64,000 nt of DNA from Methanoperedens sp049303315 (GCA_049303315.1 JBAQMZ010000029.1:1-64000), one strand, 5' to 3'. Counted from the first letter of the stretch, positions 14,663-23,981 are shown. The notes: generated by a model not told the origin, from the letters alone. A program made the numbers and translations.

Positions 14663-15846
14663 GGAAAAGTATGGTTGTTGTTGAAGGTTCGTATGCAGTG
14701 GCGCATGCTGTCAAGGTATGCAGGCCCAATGTGATTTCAGCTTATCCCATTACCCCTCAAACGCATATCGTTGAAGACCTGGCACAATTCGTGGCGGACG
14801 GGGAGATGAACTGCGAATATATGAACGTGGAATCAGAGTTCTCTGCAATCTCGGCGCTTATAGGGGCTAGCGCCACAGGCGCGCGCACATATTCCTCAAC
14901 GACCTCGCAGGGGCTTGCGCTTATGCATGAAGCATTATTCAATGCGTCCGGCATGAGGCTGCCCATCGTTATGACCGTAGTTAACAGGGCGTTAAGCGCC
15001 CCCATCAATATCTGGAACGACCAGCAGGATTCCATATCGCAGAGGGATACAGGCTGGATACAGCTCTATGCCGAGGATGTCCAGGAATCTGCGGACATGA
15101 TACCGCAGCTCTTCAAGCTCTCGGAAGACCCGGAGGTTCTTTTGCCTTCGATGGGGTGTATGGACGGGTTCATCCTTTCCCATGTTTATGAACCTGTTAT
15201 TTTGCTTGAGCAGGGACTGACAGACGAATACCTGCCTCCTTATTCTCCCGAGTTCATGCTTGATCCCAGGAATCCCATGTCATTCGGGGCTTTTGCCGAC
15301 CCGAGTACGTACACCGAATTCAGGTACAAGCAGGAAATAGCCATGGGCGTGGCTTTAAAGAAAATCGAGGAAATTGCCAATGAATTCAAAGATATATACG
15401 GGCGATACTACGGCGGTCTTATCGACGGCTATGCGCTTGATGATGCGGAGATTGTAATAATGGCGATGGGTTCGGTTATCGGTACAATAAAAGATACAAT
15501 AGATGAGCTTCGCCATGGTGGTGAAAGCGTAGGTCTTCTCAAAGTCAGGTCATTCCGGCCTTTCCCGGCTGACGCTATACGTGCGGCTTTGAAAAACGCA
15601 AAAGTCGTTGTGACCCTTGATAAGAATATATCTATCGGCAAGAACGAGGGCGCCCTGTGCACCGAGGTCAAGGCATGTCTTCATAACACCGATACCAAGG
15701 TTCCTGTTATCGGTTTCATGCTGGGGCACGGAGGGCGCGATATTCCTATGAGTACAATTAAGAAAGTCATCAACAAGGCAAAGTTAGTGGAAAAGGGGAT
15801 TTTCGTGGAAAGCGAATTCGCAGACCTGCGGGAGGACCTGGCATGA
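14659..15846 (+). CDS. porA: Pyruvate:ferredoxin oxidoreductase alpha subunit (PorA)
   Basis: About 395 residues, starting at the ATG that overlaps the porD stop. The N-terminus has the conserved VVEGSYAVAHAVKVCRPN and AYPITPQTHIVE motifs for the pyrimidine part of thiamine diphosphate and CoA-proximal residues. The region EFSAISALIGASATGART and the C-terminal KVVVTLDKNISIG are also typical. It forms the catalytic core with PorB. Length is normal for archaeal PorA. Confidence 0.95.
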   Translation: MRKSMVVVEGSYAVAHAVKVCRPNVISAYPITPQTHIVEDLAQFVADGEMNCEYMNVESEFSAISALIGASATGARTYSSTTSQGLALMHEALFNASGMRLPIVMTVVNRALSAPINIWNDQQDSISQRDTGWIQLYAEDVQESADMIPQLFKLSEDPEVLLPSMGCMDGFILSHVYEPVILLEQGLTDEYLPPYSPEFMLDPRNPMSFGAFADPSTYTEFRYKQEIAMGVALKKIEEIANEFKDIYGRYYGGLIDGYALDDAEIVIMAMGSVIGTIKDTIDELRHGGESVGLLKVRSFRPFPADAIRAALKNAKVVVTLDKNISIGKNEGALCTEVKACLHNTDTKVPVIGFMLGHGGRDIPMSTIKKVINKAKLVEKGIFVESEFADLREDLA

Positions 15847-16715
15847 GTCTATTAAAACCGGGCCACCGCGGATGCGCAGGATGCTGCGATGCCCTTGCAG
15901 GGAAGTTTGTGCTTGATGCGCTTGGTGAAGATACCATAGTTGTTTCCCCAACAGGCTGTCTTGAGGTCTTTACTACGCCCTACCCGGAGTCGGCCTGGGG
16001 CGTGCCGTGGATACATTCACTTTTTGAGAATGCAGCGGCTGTCGCATCCGGAGTTGAGGCGGCGCTCAAGGCTCTGGGTAGGAAGAACAACACCAAAATC
16101 GTGGTGATTGGAGGCGACGGCGCCACGATGGACATTGGACTTCAGGCAATATCGGGTGCATTTGAAAGAGGACATGATTTTACGTATATCTGCGTGGACA
16201 ACGAGGCGTACATGAACACCGGCATCCAGCGAAGCAGCGCGACTCCACTGTATGCCAGCACGACTACAAGCCCTTCGGGTAAGGTATCGTTCGGGAACCC
16301 TCAGCATAAAAAAAACATGCCTGCAATCATAGCGGCACACGGTTCGCCTTATGTCGCCACGGCTTCGGTAGCGTATGCGCCTGATATGATGAAAAAGATT
16401 AAAAAAGCCGCAGATACAAAAGGACCAACGTACGTGCATGTGCATGCGCCCTGCTGCACGGGCTGGAAGTTTGAAGGCTCAAAGACCATCGAGGTGGGGA
16501 GGCTTGCAGTTGAGACGGCGATGTGGCCCCTGTACGAGATGGAGAGCGGCGCTGTTACAAACGTGAGGAAGATTAAGAACAGGAAGCCAGTGGAAGAGTA
16601 TCTTAAAGTGCAGGGCAGGTTCAAGCACCTGTTTACGATGGAAGGCGGCGCAGAGGAGATTAAGAAGATTCAGGCGATTGCGGACTGGAATGTGAAGCAT
16701 TTCGGGCTGGAGTAA
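15843..16715 (+). CDS. porB: Pyruvate:ferredoxin oxidoreductase beta subunit (PorB)
   Basis: A 290-residue subunit that binds thiamine diphosphate and the proximal [4Fe-4S] cluster. Cys residues in HRGCAGCCDALAG near the N-terminus and CCTGWKF near residue 203 supply cluster ligands. GGDGATMDIG followed by DNEAYMNTG is the diphosphate/Mg motif. The gene overlaps porA by four bases and ends the operon, five bases from the convergent membrane-protein gene. Confidence 0.95.
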   Translation: MSLLKPGHRGCAGCCDALAGKFVLDALGEDTIVVSPTGCLEVFTTPYPESAWGVPWIHSLFENAAAVASGVEAALKALGRKNNTKIVVIGGDGATMDIGLQAISGAFERGHDFTYICVDNEAYMNTGIQRSSATPLYASTTTSPSGKVSFGNPQHKKNMPAIIAAHGSPYVATASVAYAPDMMKKIKKAADTKGPTYVHVHAPCCTGWKFEGSKTIEVGRLAVETAMWPLYEMESGAVTNVRKIKNRKPVEEYLKVQGRFKHLFTMEGGAEEIKKIQAIADWNVKHFGLE

Positions 16716-16720
16716 TCCAG

Positions 16721-18070
16721 TTATTTTTTCTTTAATTTGCTTAGGCCATCGGTTAAATTATCATGGGTTTTTGCAACTTCTAATGTTATATCCTCTAGAT
16801 TTTGTTCTGTTGCAGCTTTTCCAACTCTATCGAGCGAATCTATGACGTCTAAAGTTGCAGTTTCAAGATTTTGCTCCATAGTTATCTCTCCAATCCTCCC
16901 AAGTGCCCATATCGCCTCTAATGTCAAATCCTCAATTTTTTGTTTTGCAGTTGCCATTCCAATCCATCCGAGGGCAATTGCTACTTCCTTTATTGTTTCA
17001 CCAAGATGTTGTTTGGCAGATGCTATTCCAACATCTTCAAGAGATATTATTGGTTGAAGTATTCCAGACGTATTGTTTTGTTTTGCTGCTGCTGACCCAA
17101 TTCTTCCAAGGGAATCTGCAGCCCATATTGTTGCTTTATAAAGTTTTTTTTCCATTGCTGCTTCTCCAATTACTTGTATTCCAGTAGCAGCATTCGCAGT
17201 TGCATCTTCGAGCTTATTTTTTATGGCTATTTCTCCGCAATTCTTTAAAATAGTAATTGATTTTAATGTGGAAGTCGAATCTTCTCTGGTTGCAGCTTGT
17301 CTTCCAATTCCTACAATGTGAGAAAAAAGGTGTTCAGAAATTTTTCTTTCTTCCTTTTCCTTAAAAGTCTCAATTTCAAACATATTTGCTGCACAATTAC
17401 TGATAACTCTTAATCCGTATATTACAGTCTCTGTGTCATATTTCATCATTGAGCCTCGCACAATATCAACTATTGGCAGAATCGGGTCTTTTCCATCAGA
17501 TTTTTCCTGTTTTTCATCGATAGAGACTAAGATGCTTTCTTTCGTTATTCTTTTGGCCAGAATGTCAATTACTGTAGAAGGCTTCAGCATCTCAAGCGTA
17601 TTCCAAATATACGGCACCAGCGCCACGAACGCAAAAACCCCAAGATAATAAGAGAATGCAACATACCCCTCAAGATTCGACATCCTGCCCACAAGCGGAT
17701 TCTCAATCAGCTTCAGCACACCCAGCCCGTAAAATATCGCAACCCCATAAATCCCCATCAGTATCCACAAATCCGGCGTCCTCCTGAACACCTCAATCAC
17801 CCTCGCCGAATACGACTGCGCCGCAAGCTGCACAGCAACGAGGCTCAAAGTCACCACAAGCGCCACGATTGCAGCCTCGCTCTGCACAAGTGCGCTGAGC
17901 ATGTATCGGGCGCTGTCCACATCGGTGTGAAGGGAGCCGGAATAAGAGAAAACAAGTTGCAAGGTTGTAATTATAACGGTGCCGAGCGCGAAATATAGTG
18001 TCAGCCTGTTCAACCATTTCGGTTCGTTCAACCAAGGAAATATTTTTGATTTGAACTCTTTAATCGGCAT
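16721..18070 (-). CDS. Membrane protein with C-terminal helical repeats
   Basis: A 449-residue protein. The first 170 residues contain about four hydrophobic helices (roughly 24-46, 60-85, 103-122, 130-155), reminiscent of DUF2254-type membrane proteins, though I am not sure of that family. From about 250 to 440 it is a soluble array of 30-35-residue degenerate repeats of the form A-I-A-LG-IG-A-KQ (for instance EAIWALGRIGEIT), like HEAT-type alpha solenoids. The repeats could be a protein-binding platform on the cytoplasmic face. It is convergent with porB and divergent from the MntA/HepT pair. Function unknown. Confidence 0.6.
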   Translation of the reverse strand: MPIKEFKSKIFPWLNEPKWLNRLTLYFALGTVIITTLQLVFSYSGSLHTDVDSARYMLSALVQSEAAIVALVVTLSLVAVQLAAQSYSARVIEVFRRTPDLWILMGIYGVAIFYGLGVLKLIENPLVGRMSNLEGYVAFSYYLGVFAFVALVPYIWNTLEMLKPSTVIDILAKRITKESILVSIDEKQEKSDGKDPILPIVDIVRGSMMKYDTETVIYGLRVISNCAANMFEIETFKEKEERKISEHLFSHIVGIGRQAATREDSTSTLKSITILKNCGEIAIKNKLEDATANAATGIQVIGEAAMEKKLYKATIWAADSLGRIGSAAAKQNNTSGILQPIISLEDVGIASAKQHLGETIKEVAIALGWIGMATAKQKIEDLTLEAIWALGRIGEITMEQNLETATLDVIDSLDRVGKAATEQNLEDITLEVAKTHDNLTDGLSKLKKK

Positions 18071-18158
18071 ACCAACGAGTAAAGACAGTTGTAAGACGTA
18101 TAAAACTATTGAAAAGATTGATGTGCTATATGGTCAATATTAAGATAGAAGCATAATT

Positions 18159-18449
18159 ATGGACATTCTTGCAATCGTTAAAAAAAATAAGACTTTCCTG
18201 AAAGAAAGGTTTGGAGTCAAAAAAATCGGTGTTTTCGGCTCAGTGGCGAGGGGAGAGGCTAAAGAGAAAAGCGACGTTGACGTGCTGGTGGAGTTTGAAA
18301 GCACCAAAAAAAACTTTGACAACTTTATGGAACTGTGCTTCTTCCTTGAAGACCTTTTTGGAAAAAAGGTTGATTTAATCACCACCAGTGGATTGGACAA
18401 GTATATTCGCCCCTATGTGGAAAGAGAGGTTGTTTGGTGTGAAAAGTGA
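18159..18449 (+). CDS. mntA: MntA-like nucleotidyltransferase antitoxin
   Basis: A 96-residue minimal nucleotidyltransferase with the motif GSVARGEAKEKSDVDVLVEF: the GS loop followed by the DxD metal-binding pair, here in a spacing typical of MNT-domain proteins. In type VII toxin-antitoxin systems such enzymes AMPylate a tyrosine of the HepT toxin and silence it. The gene is immediately followed, with a short overlap, by the HEPN partner. Confidence 0.9.
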   Translation: MDILAIVKKNKTFLKERFGVKKIGVFGSVARGEAKEKSDVDVLVEFESTKKNFDNFMELCFFLEDLFGKKVDLITTSGLDKYIRPYVEREVVWCEK

Positions 18450-18789
18450 CGAAGTTTTTATAAAACATATTCTTGATGAAATTGGATTTCTAAAGGCGCA
18501 GAGCGAGAATTTAGAGCCTGAAGACCTCATGAAAAATGAAGTTTTAAAAAGGGCTTTTCCAAGAAGCATAGAAATTATCGGTGAGGCAGCCAAAAACATT
18601 TCAGATCCCTTAAAAGAAAAATATCCTGATATTGAATGGAAGAAAATTGTAGGAATGAGAGACAAATTGATACATGCATATTTCGGAATTAGCTGGGATA
18701 TAGTCTGGGATGTTGTAAAAAATAAGCTTCCTGAGATGGAAAAAGGCATCAAAAGTCTAAAAGAAAAAGAATTTGGCAGAGGAGAATAG
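18439..18789 (+). CDS. hepT: HepT-like HEPN toxin (DUF86)
   Basis: About 116 residues if translation begins at GTG 18439, which has GAGAGG eight bases upstream; an in-frame ATG at 18415 lacks a ribosome site. The HEPN active-site motif RDKLIHAYF (R-x4-H-x-Y) is intact. The Tyr is the residue AMPylated by MntA in characterised pairs. HepT toxins are RNases, reported to cut mRNA or tRNA. The 11-base overlap with the antitoxin gene implies coupled translation. Confidence 0.88.
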   Translation: MKSDEVFIKHILDEIGFLKAQSENLEPEDLMKNEVLKRAFPRSIEIIGEAAKNISDPLKEKYPDIEWKKIVGMRDKLIHAYFGISWDIVWDVVKNKLPEMEKGIKSLKEKEFGRGE

Positions 18790-18797
18790 GATTAAAC

Positions 18798-19973
18798 TCA
18801 CCCAACACTATCCAGCGCCTGCCCCAAATCCGCAATTATATCCTCCACATCCTCAAGCCCCACAGAAAGCCGCACAAGCTCATCAGCAATCCCGTATCTA
18901 ATTCTCTTATCCCGCGGAACGACAGCATGTGTCATGGTGGCAGGGTGCTGGATAAGCGTCCCGGTTTCGCCAAGGCTCACAGCAAGCGTGCATAGTTCAA
19001 GAGAATCGAGGAATATTGGGACATCTTTTGCATCTTTCATCAGGAAGGCTATCATGCCTCCAGAGCCTGACATCTGTTTTCGTGCAAGGTCGTACTGTGG
19101 AAAGTCCGGAAGACCCGGATAAATTACTTCATTGATTTTATTATGCCCTTCCAGGAATCTTGCCACTGCCATTGCATTCTCTGTGTGCCTCTCCATACGC
19201 ACAGGAAGCGTTTTCATTCCCCTGATGATAAGCCATGCCGAAAAAGGGCTGATTGCGCCGCCGATATTCTTTGCAGTGTGCCTTGCCCGTTTTATGAAAT
19301 CTGAAGAGCCAACAATGACGCCGCCCAAGGTATCCCCGTGACCGTTTAAGTATTTCGTTGCGCTGTGAACTACCACATCGGCACCGAGCGCGAGCGGCTG
19401 CTGGTAATAAGGCGTCATATAGGTATTATCGACCATCACTGCCGCATCCCTCTCGTGGGCGATTTCCGAGACTGCTTCTATGTCTGTTAGTTTCATGGTA
19501 GGATTGGCAGGTGTTTCGAAAAATACAAGTTTCGTGTTCGGCCGGAAGGCAGCCTCCACATTTCCGGCATCGGATGTATCTATGAAACTCACGTCCACAC
19601 CGAATTTCGCCATGTCAACGAACAGGTCGTATGTGCTGCCATAGATAACCTCATCTGCAATCACATGGTCGCCTGCTTTTATGGAAGTGAAAACAGCAGC
19701 GCTGATGGCTGCCATTCCCGTAGCCTGCGCCAGCGCCGCCTCACCGCCCTCAAGGTCCGCCATTTTTTCTTCAAGCACTTCTGTCGTGGGGTTCAAGCCG
19801 CGGGAATACACGTACCCTTTTTCCTCGCCAGCCATTACGGCTGCCCCATGGGCTGCGCTTTTGAACTTAAAAGGCGCGGTCTGGTAAATCGGGGTTACGA
19901 CCGCTCCGGTTTCTTCTTCCCGCTCACCTGAATGGATTGCGCGTGTGGAGAAGCCGGATTTTTTGCGGTTCAT
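18798..19973 (-). CDS. Cys/Met-metabolism PLP enzyme (cystathionine gamma-synthase / methionine gamma-lyase type)
   Basis: A 391-residue fold-type I PLP enzyme. Diagnostic parts are YSRGLNPTTEVLEEKMADLEGG near the N-terminus, the substrate/PLP residues in VDNTYMTPYYQQP, the PLP lysine in HSATKYLNGHGD, and GETGTLIQHPATMTHA near the C-terminus. The family includes cystathionine gamma-synthase, cystathionine gamma-lyase, O-acetylhomoserine sulfhydrylase and methionine gamma-lyase; sequence inspection alone cannot choose. It is monocistronic, nine bases from the convergent HepT gene. Confidence 0.88.
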   Translation of the reverse strand: MNRKKSGFSTRAIHSGEREEETGAVVTPIYQTAPFKFKSAAHGAAVMAGEEKGYVYSRGLNPTTEVLEEKMADLEGGEAALAQATGMAAISAAVFTSIKAGDHVIADEVIYGSTYDLFVDMAKFGVDVSFIDTSDAGNVEAAFRPNTKLVFFETPANPTMKLTDIEAVSEIAHERDAAVMVDNTYMTPYYQQPLALGADVVVHSATKYLNGHGDTLGGVIVGSSDFIKRARHTAKNIGGAISPFSAWLIIRGMKTLPVRMERHTENAMAVARFLEGHNKINEVIYPGLPDFPQYDLARKQMSGSGGMIAFLMKDAKDVPIFLDSLELCTLAVSLGETGTLIQHPATMTHAVVPRDKRIRYGIADELVRLSVGLEDVEDIIADLGQALDSVG

Positions 19974-20008
19974 GATGTTGTTATACGAATATATATGAAG
20001 GAAGGTAT

Positions 20009-20158
20009 ATGTGCGTTATTGTTATGAAGCGTATGGAAAAGAAATTAAGATTCTTCTTCGATAAAAAAGGGGATGTATTGGATATGGTCATCGGTAAACC
20101 CAAAGGGGCGATTTCCGAAGAGATCTCCATCGTTGAGAATTTCAATAAGGGGAAGTAA
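20009..20158 (+). pseudogene. Truncated DUF2283-like protein
   Basis: A 49-residue frame whose core (EKKLRFFFDKKGDVLDMVIGKP) looks like the first half of DUF2283 proteins, small proteins often found near toxin-antitoxin genes. The second half expected for the family is missing; the frame ends shortly after AISEEIS. A GGAAGG sequence precedes the first ATG. It may still be translated, but the truncation suggests a remnant. It leads a short plus-strand run with the 46-aa ORF and the BRO-N gene. Confidence 0.45.
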
Positions 20159-20160
20159 AA

Positions 20161-20300
20161 TGAATCTAAGAAACATGCTGGCAGTTTTCAAGGAAAATAT
20201 GAAATCTTATGCAGAGCATCACTTTCACACCGCTATCCCAGTCTTTTTTAACCTTACTGATATCTTGACCTTTCAAAAAATAAACTCTAAGGAGAGATGA
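20161..20300 (+). CDS. Small ORF between DUF2283 remnant and BRO-N gene
   Basis: A 46-residue frame with GGGGAAG shortly before its ATG. Its stop overlaps the beginning of the BRO-N reading frame. The sequence has HHFHTAIPVFF and is otherwise unremarkable. I recognise no family. It could be a short linker gene of the cassette or a fragment of a longer lost gene. Confidence 0.3.
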
Positions 20301-20302
20301 AC

Positions 20303-21178
20303 ATGGACTCAAAAGAAGCGCTTGTTGTTTTTGAAGGAACTAAAATAAGAAGAGTATGGCACAATGAACAATGGTTTTTTTCGGTGGTTGATGTTGTACA
20401 AGTATTGACAGATAGTCCAACGCCAAGGCAATATTGGGGTAAAATTAAAGACAGAGAATTTCAACAACTTGAGTTGTCCCCAATTTGGGTACAACTGAAA
20501 TTGCCATCTGCGGATGGCAAGAAATATGAAACTGACTGCGCAAACACTGAATCCATGTTCCGAATAATCCAGTCCCTCCCCTCAAAAAAAGCCGAACCCT
20601 TCAAAAGATGGCTTGCGAGAGTCGGCTATGAAAGGATACAGGAAATAGAAAATCCTGAACTTGCGCAGGACAGGGTTAAAGAGTATTATGAACTCAAAGG
20701 CTATCCAGAGGATTGGATCGACAAGAGGCTCAGGGGTATAGCAATCAGGCAGGATTTAACCGATGAGTGGAAAAACAGAAGAGTTCATGAGCAAAAGGAC
20801 TTTGCGATACTTACGAATGAGATATCGAAGGCAACATTTGGCAAAACAGTTGGTGAATACAAAAAATTCAAAGGCTTGGAAAGAGATAGCCAGAATCTGA
20901 GAGACCATATGACGGACTGGGAGTTGATCCTTACTATGGTCGGTGAGAAAGCAACAACGGACATTACAATTTCTAAGGACTCACAGGGATTTAATGAATG
21001 CAGGGATTCTGCTGTTGTGGGCGGCACAATTGCAAAGAATACACGGAAGGAGTTGGAGGAAAAAACAGGAAAAACCGTAATTTCCAATGAAAATTATCTT
21101 CACTTAACTGGAAAGAAACAAAAGAAACTGGCAGGAGAACAAGCAGACAAGAATATTGAGATCAAAAAGGAAGATTAA
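20303..21178 (+). CDS. BRO-N domain protein (phage antirepressor / DinD-like)
   Basis: About 291 residues from ATG 20303, which has AAGGAG eight bases upstream. The N-terminal 110 residues are a BRO-N domain (ALVVFEGTKIRRVWHNEQWFFSVVDVVQVL, here cut in two: the strand IRRVWHNEQWFFSV and the helix DVVQVLTDS). The rest matches the long DinD-like architecture with KRWLARVGYERIQEIENPE and later FNECRDSAVVGGTIAKNTR. BRO proteins are common in viruses and mobile islands and bind DNA. DinD in E. coli is damage-induced. The gene is in an accessory stretch with toxin-antitoxin genes. Confidence 0.82.
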   Translation: MDSKEALVVFEGTKIRRVWHNEQWFFSVVDVVQVLTDSPTPRQYWGKIKDREFQQLELSPIWVQLKLPSADGKKYETDCANTESMFRIIQSLPSKKAEPFKRWLARVGYERIQEIENPELAQDRVKEYYELKGYPEDWIDKRLRGIAIRQDLTDEWKNRRVHEQKDFAILTNEISKATFGKTVGEYKKFKGLERDSQNLRDHMTDWELILTMVGEKATTDITISKDSQGFNECRDSAVVGGTIAKNTRKELEEKTGKTVISNENYLHLTGKKQKKLAGEQADKNIEIKKED

Positions 21179-21303
21179 CTACTTAATCTATGAATTATGA
21201 CCTGAACCATGGAAGCGATAAATATAATAGGGGAGTTTAATACCAAAAAATTCATACTCCTGCGCCATGATGCCATTGCAAATTTCATCGCTGGGTTCGT
21301 GAT

Positions 21304-22479
21304 TTACGTCGTATACATCGCGTTAATCTTCACATAATCATACGTCAAATCGCATCCCCACGCTGTCGCCTCGAAATCGCCTAAACCGAGAGCCGCCTCG
21401 ATAAAAATCTCCCTGCCTTCCATAATGCCCTTCAGCGCCTCAAGCTTTCCCTCAACAATCCTTCCCGAATCAACAAGCATAACCTCATTTTTATTATCAG
21501 AAAACTTGAGTGAAATCTTATCCTGGTCAACCTCGGCTCCCGAATACCCCACAGCAGCCACCACCCTTCCCCAGTTCGGATCCTTCCCGAATATTGCGGT
21601 CTTCACAAGCGGCGAACGCACAATGGCCTTGGCGGCTTTGCGCGCGTCATCCTCGCTCTGCGCGCCGGTGACTCTTGCCTCGATTAACCTTGTCGCGCCC
21701 TCCCCGTCCCTTGCTATCATTTTAGCAAGGCTCTGGCATACAAAATCAAGCCCCTGCTGGAATACTTCCGCGCCGCATTCCAGATAGCCCGTAGCTGTAA
21801 TAAGCGCCATGTCGTTAGTACTTGTATCGCCATCCACAACCACCATGTTAAAACTCTTATCGACTGCTTTTTTTAAGCAGGCGTTGAGAGCTTCTTTTGA
21901 TAAAGCCGCATCCGTATATAAAAACGCAAGCATAGTCCCCATATTCGGTTCAATCATCCCCGAGCCTTTAGCCATCCCGCCAATACGAACCCCGTTATCA
22001 AGCTCGATAGCTATCTCTTTCATGAATGTATCCGTGGTCATTATAGCCCTTGCTGCTGCTTTTCCTGCATCCTCTGAAGTTGCAAGATTATTATAAACCC
22101 TATCAAGATGCTCCCCGATCCATATTTTATCAAGATTTCGCCCGATAACCCCTGTAGAAGCTACACCGATTTCATCGGGTTTGCACTTCAATTTTTTTGA
22201 AAGAATCTGTGCCATCCAGCGGGCATCATCAAACCCGCGCTGGCCTGTAAAAGCGTTTGCGCATCCGCTGTTTGCAATTACCGCCTTTAAATCTCCTTTT
22301 ATGAGCGCTTCTTTCGTCACGATAAGCGGAGCCGCTATAACCTTATTTCGCGTAAAAACCCCGGCTGAAGAAAGTCTTTTTGAATCCGCAACAATTACTG
22401 CAAGTCCGTTCTTCCCTTCCTTAATCCCGTTTGCCCTGACCCCCCTGACCGCACAGATACCGCCCTTGATGATTTTCAT
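21304..22479 (-). CDS. argJ: Glutamate N-acetyltransferase / ornithine acetyltransferase ArgJ
   Basis: A 391-residue protein of the ArgJ family. It transfers acetyl from N-acetylornithine to glutamate in the arginine cycle. The self-cleavage site is visible as AIMTTDT, where the second Thr becomes the N-terminal nucleophile of the beta chain, and KGSGMIEPN provides the oxyanion-hole region upstream. A start SGCANAFTG motif is also typical. It is the last gene of the minus-strand run DUF123, argC, CBS protein, argJ. Confidence 0.95.
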   Translation of the reverse strand: MKIIKGGICAVRGVRANGIKEGKNGLAVIVADSKRLSSAGVFTRNKVIAAPLIVTKEALIKGDLKAVIANSGCANAFTGQRGFDDARWMAQILSKKLKCKPDEIGVASTGVIGRNLDKIWIGEHLDRVYNNLATSEDAGKAAARAIMTTDTFMKEIAIELDNGVRIGGMAKGSGMIEPNMGTMLAFLYTDAALSKEALNACLKKAVDKSFNMVVVDGDTSTNDMALITATGYLECGAEVFQQGLDFVCQSLAKMIARDGEGATRLIEARVTGAQSEDDARKAAKAIVRSPLVKTAIFGKDPNWGRVVAAVGYSGAEVDQDKISLKFSDNKNEVMLVDSGRIVEGKLEALKGIMEGREIFIEAALGLGDFEATAWGCDLTYDYVKINAMYTT

Positions 22480-22481
22480 AA

Positions 22482-22955
22482 TTATTCGGCGGCTTCAGAT
22501 AAGCCCCTTATTATATCGCTTCGCGCCACGATACCCACAAGCCTGCCATTTTCGATAACGGGCAATCTGTTGATTTTATACTTGACCATGATGCCTGATG
22601 CCTTTTCAAGACTGTCATCCGGGGAAATGGCATGTACGGTTTTTGTCATAATATCCCTTACCGGGCGCAGTTTCAGATTTTCAAGGGCTTTCTTGGTTTC
22701 TTCAAGCCTCACGATATTCCTGATGGGGATTTCAATTATTTCAAGCGGGCTGGGGAGCCACAATTCATTTGAAAACTCGGGAGATTTAAATAACTTTATC
22801 AAATCCGTTTCAGAAACAAGTCCGACGACTTTTCCTTTTTCAACAACAGGCAAGCCGCTGATGTGGTTTTCCCGAAACAGCCTTGAAATCCGGCTTAATG
22901 TGTCATCAGGTTTGCATGTAATTACGTCCTTATTCATCACTTCTTTTATTTTCAT
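22482..22955 (-). CDS. Protein with paired CBS domains
   Basis: A 157-residue protein made of two CBS domains and little else: MNKDVITCKPDDTL to GLVSETDLI (about 7-55) and MTKTVHAISPDDSL to GIVARSDII (about 100-152). CBS pairs bind adenine nucleotides or similar ligands and regulate partner proteins. It sits between argC and argJ with gaps of 2-8 bases, so an energy- or nucleotide-linked control of arginine synthesis is a fair inference, though such stand-alone CBS genes are common in archaea. Confidence 0.9.
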   Translation of the reverse strand: MKIKEVMNKDVITCKPDDTLSRISRLFRENHISGLPVVEKGKVVGLVSETDLIKLFKSPEFSNELWLPSPLEIIEIPIRNIVRLEETKKALENLKLRPVRDIMTKTVHAISPDDSLEKASGIMVKYKINRLPVIENGRLVGIVARSDIIRGLSEAAE

Positions 22956-22963
22956 ATTTTACC

Positions 22964-23974
22964 TCACGGGGCGATGGCAGGTGTCCAGAGGCCCGTGGTT
23001 TCGTGGAGCCCGAACATCAGGTTCATGTTCTGGATTGCCTGGCCTGACGCCCCTTTTACAAGATTATCTATTGCAGATATGACAACTATCCTGTCGCTGT
23101 TTTTTTCAATCTCAAAACCGATATCGCAGAAATTCGAGCCGCGCACGCTGCCAAGCATCGGAATCCCATGTATCAGCCGGATAAAAGGCTTATCCTGGTA
23201 AAAATCCCGGTAGATTTCACTAACATCCTCTTCACTCAATTCCTTCCTTACAAAAATATGCGCCGTGGTCAGGATGCCGCGCACGGATGGGATGACATGC
23301 GGAGTAAAGCTTATGCTTTTTAAACCGCTGTCAAGCCGGGTGAGTTCCTGCACGATTTCCGCGCGGTGGCGGTGGGATGTGAGTTTATACGCCTGTATAT
23401 TCTCTGCCATGTTGGGATAATGGGATACTTCAGTCGGCTCCGCGCCCGCGCCTGAAATGCCGCTTTTTGAATCAAAAACAACGCGCTCGATAAGACCCGC
23501 ATCTGCAAGAGGCGCCGCGGCAAGCGACGCACCAGTAGGGTAACAGCCGGGGTTAGCTATGAATTTTTGTTCTGCAACCTCAGGATGGAGTTCGGGTATT
23601 CCGTATACCGCATCACGCGGGTCGGTGTGTTTCATCTTGTAAGTTTTCTCAAAAACATCCGTCCTGAGGCGGTAATCAGCGCTCAGATCGATGACTTTTA
23701 TACCGTTATCAAGAAGCTCCGGAACCACCTGCATGGCTGTGCCGTGAGGGACGGCTGTGAAGACGATATCGCAGCGTGACGCCACTTCTTCAGGCGCCAG
23801 GTCTTCGAAATTCAAGTCGTATATTTTCCGAAGATGCTTGTGTGTATCGCTGACCTTCTGTCCTTTCCTGCTGCGTGAAGTTACAGCCCTGACGTTCGCT
23901 TCCGGGTGCTGCGAGAGCAGTCGCAATAGTTCTCCACCAGTGTATCCTGAGCCTCCGATGATTCCGATGTCCAT
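22964..23974 (-). CDS. argC: N-acetyl-gamma-glutamyl-phosphate reductase ArgC
   Basis: A 336-residue protein starting at the ATG at 23974 (IGIIGGSGYTGGELLRLL, the NADP-binding Rossmann start). A longer open frame to 24169 is not coding because it runs through the neighbouring gene. The active-site cysteine is in IANPGCYPTGASL. It reduces N-acetylglutamyl phosphate to the semialdehyde. It is 7 bases downstream of the DUF123 gene and 8 bases upstream of the CBS gene. Confidence 0.96.
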   Translation of the reverse strand: MDIGIIGGSGYTGGELLRLLSQHPEANVRAVTSRSRKGQKVSDTHKHLRKIYDLNFEDLAPEEVASRCDIVFTAVPHGTAMQVVPELLDNGIKVIDLSADYRLRTDVFEKTYKMKHTDPRDAVYGIPELHPEVAEQKFIANPGCYPTGASLAAAPLADAGLIERVVFDSKSGISGAGAEPTEVSHYPNMAENIQAYKLTSHRHRAEIVQELTRLDSGLKSISFTPHVIPSVRGILTTAHIFVRKELSEEDVSEIYRDFYQDKPFIRLIHGIPMLGSVRGSNFCDIGFEIEKNSDRIVVISAIDNLVKGASGQAIQNMNLMFGLHETTGLWTPAIAP

Positions 23975-23981
23975 ATGGTTC

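Noticed and set aside
21210..21338. Short plus-strand frame of about 42 residues ending in a hydrophobic helix
   Set aside because: It has no ribosome site and its second half lies antisense to the 3' end of argJ; probably chance.
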